Assembly: GCF_040954835.1 (NCBI RefSeq)
Contig: NC_090703.1
Coordinates: forward strand, 21,155,444-21,219,443
Length of the DNA stretch: 64,000 nucleotides
Reading direction: 5' to 3'
Source of the DNA: Lepisosteus oculatus
Taxonomy: Eukaryota > Chordata > Actinopteri > Semionotiformes > Lepisosteidae
Positions 1-13,254 of this stretch are shown here, one piece after another (position 1 is the stretch's first letter; the number at the start of each line of letters is the position of its first letter). The translations under genes and the position numbers were made by a program. The notes beneath the pieces were generated by a model. The model had not been told where the DNA came from, did no database searches, and worked only from the letters and a program-made list of their open reading frames with translations.

Positions 1-3000
1 GTTCTGTTAGCGTTTCCTCTGTCCAAGACTAAAATGGTTCAGTTCCTCCAGTCTTGTCAGTGGAATTCATCTGGTTGCTCCTCTCCCGAATGATTCCATT
101 CTATAATGTGGAGACCACATTGTACACTATATATAAATGAAGCTGTACTAATGAGCTTATACACTTTTAAAAGATTGTCCTTTGATTTGGATTCAACAGG
201 TCAAACTGTATATACACTAACATTTTGTTTGCCTTTTTAATTGCTTTCCCACTGGACAATTCCATTGGATTGGTTCATCAGCTTGTTCTGCAATCACCAC
301 CGGACACAGCTACATTTAGTGTGCAACACTTGGACTGACATTAAATCTGCTTCAGGTTTTGCAGGTATTCATTGCCATTTACAGAGCTTTTGTTAAGTTA
401 AAAGCCAGCAATGTACTGCTATCAAAGCATGCAATGGAACAACACCTAGTATTACCATAAGTGATCACAAAGGCTATATACATCATATTGTACATCGTTT
501 TGTGGCAGAATCTCAAACAGAACAACACAGCAAATTCCCAATCTTTTTTTAAAATGATATTTTAGGTCACAAGCATTGAACCGACAAAAAACAACTTACT
601 ATAAAGGTAAACAAAGATGTTCTTTGTAATGTTGAAGACTATACTATAGCAAAATGTCAGATCTGTCCAATTTCTGTAACTCATATTTTTTTAAAAACCT
701 TGACGTATGCATCAAGTGACAAGAACAAAGTAATTGTTGTTTAAGCTGGGCCACTGTGGTATAAAACTGCCCTGCAGATTTAATCATTAGGGTGGTAAAA
801 CTGAAACGTGGGTCAACCATCTTCAACTGACAGTTATTCAAATACCATTTTAGAAGATTTGGTAATCAGATAGGAACGGCAAGCCACAGCCAGGATAAGA
901 AACGCATGATTAAATATTGCTCAGCTTTCCCTCAATATGAACCCCAGGATGCCATTAAAACATCAGTTCCTGCATCAAGAGCAGAAGCTTTTGGCATACG
1001 GCACTGGTCACTCTTGCTATGTAACTGTGTACCTAAAAGAGCTTGGGAACAAACAAATAGCCAATATGATTAGACCCTAGCTTTGTGATCACCTCAGATG
1101 ACTTAAGAAAGATAAAGAGATTGCAAAAACAAGAAAGCAAATTGGAACCAATTACCCAGCACTAAATTAATCACACTGTTTGTGATCTCTTCGCTCTAAG
1201 TTTTTTTTTCACAGTTGGCTTGGTATGAACTGAAAAACACAGCAAATACAGAACACACAGCTGGTGATCTCTGCAGTCTGTATCTTAGTGGTTTGAAGAG
1301 TACAGGACAGATCAGAGCACAGAACTGCTCATCAGGTGTGAGTGTTTGTTAGGGACACCTGCTCATCACCATTACATTTTCACACATTATTGTATGCATC
1401 TGCTACTAGCAGGCCTTCTCTGACACTCTCCACTCCCTACAGGGGCACCTCAGCTGTCCGAACGTCTACAGGGGACAGCTTGAACTTGTGCAAACCCAAA
1501 ATGGCATTTTCAGTCTGGATAAACATTGCTCTTGCACCATGTGTTTGCATACTGACAGCAGCTCTGGGACAAATTCACTGCAACTGTCATCTCTGCTGGT
1601 TCTCAGGATTTTAAAGGGTCTCTCATTTTGCAATTAAAACCTATTTAATTAGCAGCATGATTTCAACACAACTTGATAAAGTTGTTACTGTCGAGACCAC
1701 AATTTGCATTGACTGAAATTCACTTCAGCATGTGACTAAACATAGTATAATATATGGACATGTCTGGGATCACAGGAGTTTTTTGGCTCACTGATTCTTT
1801 TTCTGAACAAGATCTCGAGTGACTAAAAGGGTCCAAGAAGATATCCACTGGAAAATGACAAGACAAAATCAATGAGTTCCAAGGACCCAGCTGCACAAGA
1901 ATCACTAGACAGGAGATTTCGGGAGAGGTCTTAATCTAGCAGTGGAACAATAAGGTGTGATGATGTTTACTTCAACAAGATGCTGAAAGTCAGAAAATGA
2001 TTATAATTTAGAAAAAATCCAGTAGTTTGAATGCAGAAACTTGCACCCTGTAATGTAAACCTGTGTATAGGTGTCTTTAGGCTGCCGTTTCTAGCACCTT
2101 TGATCCTGATCAGAAGATATGATCACTCTAGCTGGAATGACTTTTACTCCATCACTGTAGCTGTGGTGACTGTTAGCACACAAGCTGGACTCTCAAATAA
2201 GTTACATTTCCACAGACCTCAAAATAGAAGAGGAATATAATGGAATGAAATGCTACCGATGCTTTTGATTGTCATGAGAAATTGAAATTCTCATTCAACC
2301 CAGTCCTTGTGAAAGCCCTTGGGAAAGGGATTCACGCAGCGCACCTCTGTGGACACAATGAGTTGGTAACAGGCTATCCATCACCTGCAGTGACCCCTGT
2401 GGCCTGCAGGCTAATCGTAAGGTTGCACTGCCGTCAGTGATGTGGTGCTAGAATTGCAATTGACACTGCGAGGCCTGCAGAAAGCCTAAATTACAGTGTA
2501 TGCATGTATAGTTACCAGCCCTCCTGTAATGACAGGAAAAATGCAAACAAACTATAGCCAGTTTAGCTATAAAGCACTAATTGTGTTCCTATAGAATGCT
2601 GTGTTTTGGAAAGGTTGTGTTACATTAACCAATGAGTAATACTACATATGCCATTTTTGATACAAATTGCTCAATTATTTTATATATTACTTTTTTTGAT
2701 AATTGTTTCAGTGAGCCAACAACCCTTATTAAGTGAATCCAGAATGAATAAAAGTAAATTGCCCTAACATGATGTAACCACAGCAGTTTAGGTGGGTAGC
2801 TGCGTCAGCACTCGTAGACTGCAGAAGAACAAGTAAAGGTTTATTCCATGCTGAAAAGAGAAGACATTTGTCTCGTGAAACCCATAACAATGTTCAATTT
2901 TAGCATTCAGGTTTTTGATTATTCACTTTAAAGATCATCATTACATCATCAAGTATAACTCAACAAAGTGGAACATCACTGGACTAAGAGGAAAGGGGAG

Positions 3001-4684
3001 TACCATTTGCAAGGCACTGTATATTTTAAGATATGTGAAAATGAGCAATCGTCTGCCACACCCAGAAGAACTGTGGTATGGTTTTAACCATTACATTTTC
3101 TCAGTGCACACTTAAAACAATAACACAAGGAAGCTTGCAAATTCAATCAAAATGACTTCTTTTAGCGCAGAGAAAAGAAAAGTAGCAAAATCAGAATGAC
3201 TCAATGATTTCAGCCAGCATTAATAAAAAGGCACACAAACACCACAGAGTTGCAGAAAGTAATTCTTCTTAAACTAACACACACACAGTAAGAAAATTGA
3301 GGCATAAAACCTTGCTCCCATGTAGCTTCAGAAGCAGACAAAAAAGTCCCTTCTGCGGCTTTAGAAAAAAAACACGGCTTCTGAAATATCCTCCCCAGTG
3401 ACGGAGGTATTTAAAAATCCATTCACATCTCAGCGACTGCAGGTTCTGGTGAGGAGGGCTGCTTTGTCCTTGGGTCACTTGAGCTCTTCCCAGATCACTT
3501 GAATCATTTCTGGGAACGTTAAAACCAATGTCATTATTTAGTCTGCATTATGCTGCCAGCTGTGCATTATTGAACATTATCCATACCTTTCAACATTAAG
3601 CTTTTAAAATCCTGGAAGGAAGATTCTGTAGTCACAGCTCTCAGTTCCTTGACTGGCCTGCACTGGAGATGAAGTAAACCAGCACTACTTTACAGTTCAC
3701 ATTTCTTGACTGTGTTGTAGAATCATGCCTCTCAGCAATGTGCGTGGTGTAGAAATTTCTCTTTACTATAAAATAGTTGGAGTACTTTAAAAAAACTATT
3801 CAGGAGACTTGGGAGGTGTATTTGACTTGGTCCGTTATGCTTTCTTTCATTCTTCCAGTGGATGGAGAAAGAAACTATTTGGAACTGGACATACCGTATA
3901 AACAAACACAGCTGTTATAAATCATAATGTTTCATCTCAAAACCACAGAAAGTTTTACCCACAATAGATTAATTAATTTGTACACTTTAAAATGTTGCAC
4001 GATTCATTGCCGTGAAAGTCTTTTTTCACACAACCCCTGATACGACAAATCCAAATGAGTCATCAGGTAGATCAACAAGAAATGATCATTAAAATTAAGT
4101 CAATACTTATTTACTATTTCTTACATACTAGTGCAACATTGTTCACTACCTATTTCTCAGATTAGAAGTAAAATATTTCTCAGTAGGTACCAAGGGATCC
4201 CAATGCTCTATACAAAACTACAAAAACAGAGCTTACATGTACTGTAACTCCACCATCCTTTTTAAAGAACACAAAAATGGTTCTAGTGCAGATGAAATAA
4301 TTTAATGTTAGGATCCCTTATGTTTATCACAAGGAATGAAGTTACTACCTACAGTATGTACTGTACTTAAGATCATCCTAAATAAAAAGTGTCATTAAAA
4401 TACCAGACAGAAAACCCAAGCATGGGTCTTTCAAATGTCAAATAAAGATTTAGTGACAAAGGCACCAGTTTGCTAACTACAAACATTAATATCTTCATTC
4501 CAGGAAAAACTGGATTTTCTTGCATAGATATTGGACTCCAAAGCTTTAGAATGGTGTACTGATAGTACTCATGGAAGCAACACGTGGTTTTCAGATCACA
4601 TTTCTTTTTGTGCATTTTATGAGAAGCTAGAAACGTTTATCACCTGGCAACAACTCATGAAATCCTGTAGAGTCTAAGTTTGAA
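1..4684. other. No recognised gene; probable intron of the minus-strand orphan gene
   Basis: No exon with recognisable homology was seen on either strand. The first 90 bases carry GTTCAGTTCCTCCAGTCTTG, the outer part of the CR1/L2-like 3'-end family. The half foldback element is at 2790-2867. All ORFs are under 100 codons and look random. Confidence 0.5.
2790..2867 (+). repeat. Foldback repeat family, single-arm copy
   Basis: GTAGCTGCGTCAGCACTCGT, then AGACTGCAGAAGAACAAGTA, then the left arm AAGGTTTATTCCATGCTGAA, then AAGAGAAG. The right arm is absent, so this is a half element. Confidence 0.7.
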
Positions 4685-6081
4685 ATAATAATAATAATAA
4701 TAAACTTTATTTTATATAGCGCCTTTAAAGGTGGCTTCTCAAAGCGCTTTACAGGATGACAATAACAATAAATAAGAAGACTACAACAATAGATAAGAAA
4801 ATTTCACAAGACAGGACACAATTATAATTACAACAATACAACAATAACAATAGAGGAGACCGTGGAAGATGGTATTAAGAAGAGCAGAGGGGTGAAGAAT
4901 GGAACCAGTTAAGTAAAGGCTTTACTGAAGAAGAAAGTTTTGAGTCTGGATTTGAAGGAGTTTAGAGAAGGTGACTCTCTAATATCCTTGGGTAAAGAGT
5001 TCCAGAGCTTGGGGGCATAGCAGGAGAAGGCCCTGTCGCCCATACAATGTAGACGGGCTTGGGGGACAGTAAGGAGGGCAGAATTTGAAGAGCGGAGGTT
5101 GCGAGGTGGGGAGTAGGGCGATAAAAGTTCAGACAGGTATTGAGGTGCCAAGCCATGTAAAGCCTTGTAGGTGAGCATGAGGATTTTAAAGTCTACGCGG
5201 AATTTGACCGGAAGCCAGTGCAAGGACTCCAGGATAGGAGTAATGTGAACACTTGTACTAGACCTGGTCAGGATTCTGGCTGCTGAATTTTGGACATACT
5301 GCAGCTTGTTCAGAGTAGATTTAGATACACCAGGGAGCAGAGCATTGCAGTAGTCAATTCGAGAGAATACAAATATGTTGATCAGCTTTTCAGCCACAGT
5401 TAATGATAGCATAGGGCGTAGTCTTGCGATATTTCTAAGGTGAAAAAAAGATGTTTTGACAGTATGCTGTACATGTGGGTCGAATGTTAAGCCAGAATCG
5501 AATATAACCCCAAGGTTTTTCAATTTTGATTGAAGCTCAAGTACAGAGCCATCTACAGACAGGGTTACAGGACTGGCTTTACGAAGTTGATGGGGGGTAC
5601 CAATAAGCATGACTTCAGTCTTGTCACAGTTAAGATGAAGGAAGTTTTGAGTCATCCAAATTTTTATGTCAGAGATGCAATTAGATAGGATAGAGACAGC
5701 GACGTCAGTGTCGGGTTTGGTATGGATGTATATTTGAGTATCGTCAGCGTAAAAATGAAAGCTGAGGCCCTGTGATCTTAAAAGCTGACCAAGTGGGAAC
5801 ATGTAAATGCTGAAGAGCAAGGGGCCCAGTATTGAGCCCTGGGGGACACCAGACTTGACAAGACCGATTTCAGACCTGTACCCATTGAGAGAGACAAAGT
5901 GACAGCGATCAGTGAGGTAAGACTTAAACCATTTGAGGGCAGTGTCAGAGACTCCAAACACAGTCTCGAGACGAGAAAGCAAGATGTTATGGTCAACAGT
6001 GTCAAAGGCAGCACTGAGATCAAGAAGGATGAGTATGGAAAGAGAACCAGAATCAGAAGCTATTAGGAGATCGTTGGTGAC
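4685..6081 (-). mobile_element. 5'-truncated L2/Rex-like LINE with an open reverse-transcriptase frame
   Basis: Minus-strand frame 6081-4909 is open for about 390 codons and encodes the C-terminal half of a non-LTR retrotransposon polyprotein. Visible reverse-transcriptase motifs are DLSAAFDTVDH (motif A), SGVPQGSILGPLLF, and YADDTQ (catalytic motif C). The thumb and C-terminal region follows, ending near LWNSLPKDIRESPSLNSF. The 3' UTR contains a sequence rich in AAAGCGCT and ends in a (TTA)n tail (plus-strand AATAATAAT at about 4685-4706), typical of the L2/CR1 superclade in fish. The endonuclease domain and the start of RT are missing: a stop lies at 6084-6082 and the homology ends there. 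The unbroken frame suggests a fairly recent insertion. It is dead as an element because of the 5' truncation. Confidence 0.9.
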
Positions 6082-7786
6082 TTATGGGAGCCTCCTGAAT
6101 GGCTGAACCAGTAAAGGTGCTACACAATCACAGTTTCAAGGTTGTGTTGTGTCACTAGTCAACTGTGAATATGAAAATCACAGCCACACAACTCAACCTT
6201 TTGTAACACGTAACAGGAGGATAGATTGGGAGTAGTTGACCAGGGAAAGCAGCAACATGGTGCCCCCTGCTGATTCCTGGGAGATTACAGGTTTGTAGCA
6301 CTGTGGGTGAGGGATGTGCCTCTTCTTCGGAAACTGGACTGTGGGGTGTGCGACACAATGGAGGAGTTTGCCCCCACTTTTTTGGATTCTAAAAAAAATA
6401 ATAATTGAAAAGGATCAAACTGCCATGGTTCCCCATTTTGTGAAAGTGGAATAGATTTAATAAACAACTCAACCAACTCAAGTATGCATTAAGTGTGCAC
6501 ACACACAGACGCACACAACACTAGCATTCTGTCAGGCTCTAACAGATGCCTGCCTCAGACTTCACTCTGTTGTGCAGAGAGGCTGCTACTCCTCCCCTGA
6601 CAAATGCATAACTTCCTCACACAGATCGGGAGGGTCAAGGTCAAAGAGAGAACGAATCGAGATGAAAAAAACAAACTATGATTATCTCAGCAGGCCTTCC
6701 AGAACAACAACACTCATTAATTGAATAGATTAAAGGCCCCCAAAACCCAGTGCACTGAAGTCAGGCATTCGTCTATGTCAAGCTTGCAAGACTCTGCCAA
6801 AGCCGGCAAATCACCACATAAGAGGTTTAAGAAAGTGCTAAACTGCTACTCATCGAGATGTTTTCTCACTTTAAATTGCCAAGTATGAGGAAATCGAGTA
6901 AAATGTCACTTCTGAGACGGAAGGTTCCAGAACAAAACACTAGGCTCCCATACGGATTAAAGAGTTTTTCCAATTCTATAAGCAAGAATGCAAATCAAAA
7001 CGCCTGTCATTAAACATCAACTTCACAAGACAAAAATCAGCTAAATGTAGGACGCTTGGCGCTCATGAAAAATGAGGAAAGGAGAAGTGGTAAGGCTGTC
7101 TTGATAGCGTACAGAACCATTTTTTAGAACCAGTTTATTTCCCCCTTTTTATTGGAATGCTTTGGAACTGCAGCTGTGCCCCATTACTTGGGATACATGA
7201 AGGCCAAACACATCCAAGACATGTGACCCGCTGTATGAATTTACATCAGCACTGCTTTAAACAGTGATGCTGTGCACAGTGAATGTCAGCCTTTCGCATC
7301 ACCGTCTGCATCAGGCCCTGCACAGCAAAGAGGCCAAGCTAGCTGATACAGGACTGCTTGTATTTTCTCCTCATTCTGTTGCTGCTATTTAAACACAGGC
7401 TCGTTGTAATGCATGCAAGACATCTATGAAACCAATCAAACATTTGCAAAATTACATATGAAACACTGCTGATGAACATAAAAACACCATTGACCATTTA
7501 TTAATGAAGGCAGCAATGCAGTTTATAGCAGTCTGATGACAGTGATATTTACAGAACTGGAGAGGCTGACAAGTAAAGAACTATATAACCAGTTAAATCT
7601 AGAATAGTGCAGCACTTCACAAGTCAAAGACAAGACATGAAAAGCAGATTTTTATGAATAATGAAAATTGGACAATGCGACCTAGGAAAGTATCGAAACT
7701 AACATATTCTGCTCTACCATGCCAGAAGGACTTAATAGAAAAATGGTTCCTGCTAATCTATCCCTTGAATTTTACACCAATTCCAA

Positions 7787-7850
7787 GCTACAGTATATGA
7801 CTATAAACCAAACTTATGCATCATTGACATTTGTAGTCATATACTGTAGC
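7787..7850. repeat. Perfect inverted repeat forming a pre-miRNA-sized hairpin
   Basis: GCTACAGTATATGACTA (7787-7803) is exactly reverse-complemented at 7834-7850. Pairing extends inward by four more pairs, one of them a G-U wobble, leaving a loop of about 22 bases. The stem is about 21 bp. It could be a short MITE, a hairpin RNA or chance. No neighbouring gene explains it. Confidence 0.6.
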
Positions 7851-8410
7851 CTACCATCATTGTAAATATGACTTTTTGCGCTGCAGTTTGGAATGACTCA
7901 CAAATATGCCAGCAGGTCCCATATTAAACAGTCATTGTCTGTTTTTGGCTTGTAGAAAGCTACTAATTAAACCTCCTTCAACAGCGTAAGATTTGCCATT
8001 GGAAGGTACTGCACATATTACTGTTTTGTTATTGACACACCAATTTATAGTGCTTAAACAATCATTCCGATTTCTTATAAATGTTACTATGTATGCATCA
8101 TATCCTGCAGAGGCATGCTGGTGAGGCGTGACTGTCTTGCATGCTGTACATCCAGGACAGGATAATGAGGGTGATTCGCACACATCAAGAGTCTTTCTGA
8201 TGCTGGACGGATGGGTAAGAATCAACTTAACCTGAAGGGAGCAGCCTGAGAAAAATGTTCAGCGTATTTACTTGGTAGAAAAGACAGGAATAGCCCAATT
8301 TTAACACAGAAAGAAATAACCGCTTATGATAAACATAGGTCATCATGTTTAAGCTGGGGCACCACCTATGTTAAGCTTTTGTTATTATTTTCCTTGTGTT
8401 TTTGTGGGGT

Positions 8411-8426
8411 TCCCCCCCCCCCCCCC
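8411..8426 (+). repeat. Poly-C tract
   Basis: An uninterrupted run of about 16 C follows GGGGTTC. It is close to a TG repeat (about 8505-8518). This is a likely site of length polymorphism or assembly error. Confidence 0.9.
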
Positions 8427-9327
8427 GAAATGCTTCAGTTTACCCCAGTCTTCCAAAGATATGGCGGCTATGTTACTGGTCATTATATTGTTATATTGTC
8501 CTTCTGTGTGTGTGTGTGTTAGATGAACTGGCCTCCCAAACAACAGCAGCCCAGGATGAGACCTCTGCTTTCAGGGTTTGTAACGACTTTCACCAACAAC
8601 GAGCACCTTCCTTATGATGGACTGAAGCATGATGCCCATGTTCACTCCCCCACCCCACTGGAAAACTGCTAAACCCTAATTAATAAGCCAGCTCCTGCAA
8701 GATCTGGAATTGTACCACAAGCTCTCAGAAAATCTGTCTAGATTCCAGTGGCCTGATGGGTAAAAAGGTCTACCTCAGATCACTGTTTTAACACAGCACA
8801 GCCGCCAGCAAGGGGACAAAAAAAGCGCCGTCTTCATTGACTTTCATAAGGCATCTGCTGCCACAAAACAGGAGCTCTTCATCTCTAAAGCAAACATTTC
8901 AGCATCGCCACATTTGCTCCAGTTTGTCTGAGGCTGAAGTCCTCCTTTTCGCAGTTTCTGACGTATCTTTTGGATGCACACATATGGCTTTTTTAATTTT
9001 TCATTTCTCTTTGTGAAAAAAAAAATACACATATACTCTTTTCACAAATTCCCTAAACGGTCTCTTGATAGAATGTTTTAACACACTAATAATCACACAT
9101 ATGATGTTACTACTTATTCCCCAAGGAAACTAAAACGATGGTTTTAAAGTCAGATGTGCTTAACACCATCAAACAAACAGATGTTCAGATGCACGCTTGG
9201 GATTCTAATCTTGTTGGAACCTTAATTTTACACCTGATCTCCTAACTCACTCCTTTAGATCCCACTGGATATTTCTCTTCTTGTGGCGCATTATTATATT
9301 CCATTATAAGGTCACCATCGCCATTTC

Positions 9328-9660
9328 TAGATCCATTCATTTGGGTTTTCTGGATTCTGGTTTGGATCCATTTACTAACCGCTTCATCCAACTCAAGGTT
9401 GCCTGGGAGTTGGAGCCCGTCCAAACCAGAAACAGGCGCGAGGACAGGATACCAGTCCATCGTGGGGCAGACACCGAGGCGCAAACAAAATAGGGCCTAT
9501 TTTCCCAGAAGCCAATTAACTGAGCAGCATGTCTTTGGACAGTGGGAGGAAAGCCATGTGAACATGGGGAGAACATACAAACAGACAGCACCCCAGGTCT
9601 AGAAGTGAACCTAGGGCCCTGCAAGGCAGCTACCCTAACTGGTGTGCCACTGTGATCCCC
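9328..9660 (-). mobile_element. tRNA-derived SINE (V-SINE-like), minus orientation
   Basis: Read on the minus strand it starts with a GTGGCACACCAGTTAGGGTAGC-type tRNA-like head (B-box remnant GGTTCACTTC). It continues with the conserved core TTCTCCCCATGTTCACATGG, CCAAAGACATGCTG and TTAATTGGCTTCTGGGAAAA, then GCGATGGACTGG-like and GAAGCGGTTAG-like blocks near the 3' end. The same order occurs in the copies at 19.3, 51.8 and 63.1 kb. Apparent ORFs here are chance. Confidence 0.85.
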
Positions 9661-9829
9661 CCGCCCCCATCAACTTCAGATCTGGACGACATTGTGAGAG
9701 CCTAGAGTGGAATTCAGGCAATTCAGTGAGGTGGATACCCCTTGCTCTTACATACAGTACCATGGGACCATTAATGGCCAAATAATCAGAACCTTGCTGT
9801 CACTTTTAAAAGGGCACTTCATAGAAAAA

Positions 9830-10035
9830 AGTGTGTTCAGTAATCATACAGGGGACCTTGCATGGAAATTCAAGTCTGAAAGGAAGCACCACCTGCTGGT
9901 CCACCACCATCACTTACTGGAGTAACATGGCTTTCCTTGCAGGCCTCCATCCAAGTACTGACCAGGCCCAACCCCCCCCCTCTGGAGAGCTGACAAGATC
10001 AGGTTACAGGGTAGCAAGACTATTGTCACAGACGG
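9830..10035 (-). mobile_element. 5S rRNA-derived SINE, minus orientation
   Basis: The plus strand contains CCTCCATCCAAGTACTGACC followed by AGGCCCAACCC, then a GAGAGCTGACAAGATCAGG-like stretch. This is the reverse complement of the 5S rRNA internal promoter region in correct order (vertebrate 5S rc: CCCATCCAAGTACTAACCAG, then GCCCGACC). It is not a full 5S gene: the ends are missing and the left side is a non-5S body with GCACCACCTGCTGGTCCAC, shared with the copy at 23.8 kb. Confidence 0.7.
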
Positions 10036-11639
10036 CAGACAGCAGAGAAATGAAAGAAGCCCATAATACAGACAATTCATTTCTTCCCTGGCAACTCCTT
10101 CAAAAAAAACTTTTACCTACAGCTACTGTAAATGTTTAAAAAAAAACTCAAATAAATGATATAAGTGAAGCACTATAAAATGCTCAAACCTCCTCAAGCT
10201 AGGTGCTAATAAAGGCTCTGTGCTTTTGTCAGAGTTCTTTCTACTTGAATAAGGATGATGTTTAAAACCACACGCTGTAAAGGACTCAAGGATCAAATAA
10301 TTCTATATCTTAAATGATTCATCAAAGCTTATAAATTTTTAATAATTGGTAAATATGCAAAGTTGGTGTACAAAACACATACATACATGTTTGTTTTACA
10401 GGGAGTTATTTGCACAAATGGAAAAGAACTGATTTTCAGGGTTATATTATTTCTGTAATCTCTATTTTATTTAATAGGAGACCACTTCCTTTTGTAATAT
10501 AAGATGTGGGAGTTCTTGATTGCACTATAAGGCCTCATACTGCCAGAAACCTTACAATACACCTAATTTTAAACTACGACTGAAATAACGAATGTGTTCA
10601 CAAAGGAGTTTTGTAGGACAGGTATTGAATATATTTTTAAAGAATTAACAGCAAGATCTTAGCTAAGAAAATTACTCAATCAAAACTGAAAGGGGCTTTG
10701 GAGTTCTATACCCTGAGATTATTTACTCTGAAACACTAATGTACTTATGTTCATTTTGGTGTTCCATCACACAAAATAGCATTGGGTTCCATTTCATTGG
10801 AGAGATGTGACTGACATCTTGAAATATATGACAAAACACGAAGTGTAGTGGTTTGAATTGTGAATTATTGTGTTCCCACCTCCCTAATCTTAAGAATACA
10901 AAATATAAAATACAGTTAAAAAATAAAATATAAGTAGCAAGCACATCAATAATTTAATTAATCTCAAGCTGCTGAATTTCTAAACATAACTATGCAGCAT
11001 ATTACCTACTGCACTAACAGTAGCACACAAAAAGAATTATCCCATCAGATCAAACCTTGGCATCCGTCTACAAAGTCCATCTCCACATTCCAGCCTTGCC
11101 CTACACACAAATAAAAGCCCTCACAAGACATTCAACAAACTGAGGAATAGAACGACTCTCATGACACTGATCCATTTCAGTTTTTACAAGCTGTAGACTG
11201 CTAAACATGTATCTTTATATTTCAGCTAATTAACATGATCGGCAAATATGCACTCACATGACAAACATATGAGGTTAAAAATGAAATACATGAAACAGAT
11301 CGAACTGCTATGCATTAGGAGTCCTTTTTGATTTCCCCCAAACTTATTTTTTTTAAATACTCCCATAAAGGCTTACTGCACACATGTGCATCCTTCTCCC
11401 AATATCCTGTTTCACGATATTTTACTGCAGAAATGCATCTATCCCGAACTGGCACTATGCAACCTTTTACCAAGAAGCTGCTGACGAGCTGATTAGATCT
11501 CTCTCATAATCCCACTCCCTGCTAGAAACATTCCTATGGACAAAGACTCTTTTTCAACAGATACACCCCCACGTGGAATGTACTTCGAGTAACAGGAATA
11601 TTCATAACATTTAAAAAACCTCTGTCACACACCCCGTCT

Positions 11640-11825
11640 TTGTGGGCCTGTAGGTGACACACTTCCCCCTGGTTCAGAAATTGCACTACGATGACAGGCG
11701 CCACTCCGCTGGAGGAGATATCATTCTTCAGATGAGATGTTAAATGAATTAGTCATGTCTGTCTGTGATCAGTAAAATCCCATGGACCTTTGTCAGATAG
11801 GCCACTAACACTTTTTAAGCTCAAT
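11640..11825 (+). mobile_element. Body and tail of the 5S-SINE family, plus orientation, head missing
   Basis: ATCATTCTTCAGATGAGATG followed by TTAAA is the reverse complement of the shared block in the 23.7 kb copy. It is followed by GATCAGTAAAATCCCATGGA, a tail common in fish genomes after the ATGAGATGTTAAA block. No 5S-like head precedes it. Confidence 0.5.
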
Positions 11826-13254
11826 CTAGCTTAAATAAATGCTCCTCTCAATTAAATTCTTGCTTGTCTACCTGATCTTTTGTAAGCCTCCCAGGCGGGT
11901 GCTGGATTTAAGTAGTGACTAAAGTAAGTTCCTTCCTACAGGCTAAAAACTTTAGGTCCTCTTGAACAAAAAAGCACTGTTCCAATACAAAACATCATTA
12001 GGCACAATAATTATTACTAATCAATACCGGCATCGCAGTAAGGCCTACAAGCATACTTCCATTTCTCATTTTTTGCGTAAACATGCTCTGTTTATATCTC
12101 GATCAGATGTTGTTAATAAATTCATCTTTCCTGGCTTATCGGTCCCCACACCATGTCACACAGTGAGAGCAGTTCTGGTTTCTCCTCTTCACTTCTTGCC
12201 CAGTGTACACAGAGTCTCTGTTTCACTCATGGATCAGTCCTGATCTGTTCTTGATGATGATAGAGTACAGTGGCTATTTCCTTCTGCCTTGCACCCAGCT
12301 CTGGCCCTCCTTGCATCTTTTAAATGGGACCTTTGTTTCCTTTAGATTTCCCTGCAGGACAAGCCCCCCCTGTCGATCGCAGCCAGGCCTGGGCCAGGCC
12401 AACGGGTGGTGTGTTTGTGCGTCAGTGCCTCAATTCCTCCTCCTTCATGAGCAAATACAGCAGGAGAAAATACTCGATTTTGTTTAACAATAGAGCTCCT
12501 GCCATGTGGACACACCACTCAACCTGAGCCAGAGCTGTCCTGTGGCTGGATCTTTTCACCTCTGTGTGCACATACCCAGGGAGTGTTGCTCTTTTCCTTG
12601 ATGAAACTTTGAGCACTTAAGAAAGGACTTTTTAAGACAAATGTAGCCAAGGAGCAGAGCTGACAAACCTGTGTCTCAGCATCTTCCCAGACTCAGTTAC
12701 AAACCAGGATTTGCTCTTTTCTGAGGGCTACCTTTACCAATTAGCTAATCACTGCATATGACCCATATTAAATATCACTCATCCGAGGCAAAACACATTA
12801 CAGAGTATAATGCCAACTCTTTGGATTCTGTGTGACAGGTCCTGAAAAAGAAAGAGGCTGTTCTCTCACCAGTGAAGGATACTAATTTCAGCCTCCTTGG
12901 GAAAGGAATTATGTTCCTACTGAACCTTAAGAAAATGACTAGGTCACACTCCACTCAATGACACTACACTTAATTTACGTTCTTCCATGTTTGAGGTATT
13001 TTTAATGAAAGGGTGCTTAAATATTCTGTCCAAATAATAACTGAAAATTGTAAAACCAGGGTCTAGGTTCAGTTTTTGTCTGTACTGTATGTGTGGCCTT
13101 GTAAGACTCCAAATTAGTCTCCCTCACTAATTTACAAAATGTTAATTTGACTAATGATCCCAGTAAAGACAGAGATCCCAATGCCATGTTTCCTTGTTTG
13201 AGTAACTTTATACTAACAAACAACATTATTTTAACAACCACTCTATTGTTTATT

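Larger units (their letters stand above)
6085..9327. other. No recognised gene
   Basis: AT-rich intron-like sequence with the 7.8 kb hairpin and the 8.4 kb poly-C and TG tracts. The minus ORF of 97 codons at 8225-7932 has no family resemblance I can name. Confidence 0.5.

Noticed and set aside
4909-5982. 357-aa ORF as a host gene
   Set aside because: Its motifs (SGVPQGSILGPLLF, YADDTQ) and TTA-repeat tail mark it as a LINE reverse transcriptase fragment.
9242-9624. Overlapping ORFs on both strands at 9.2-9.6 kb
   Set aside because: They all fall inside a tRNA-derived SINE and have no protein resemblance.
9938-10015. Functional 5S rRNA gene
   Set aside because: Only a diverged internal segment is present, with ends missing and a non-5S body attached.
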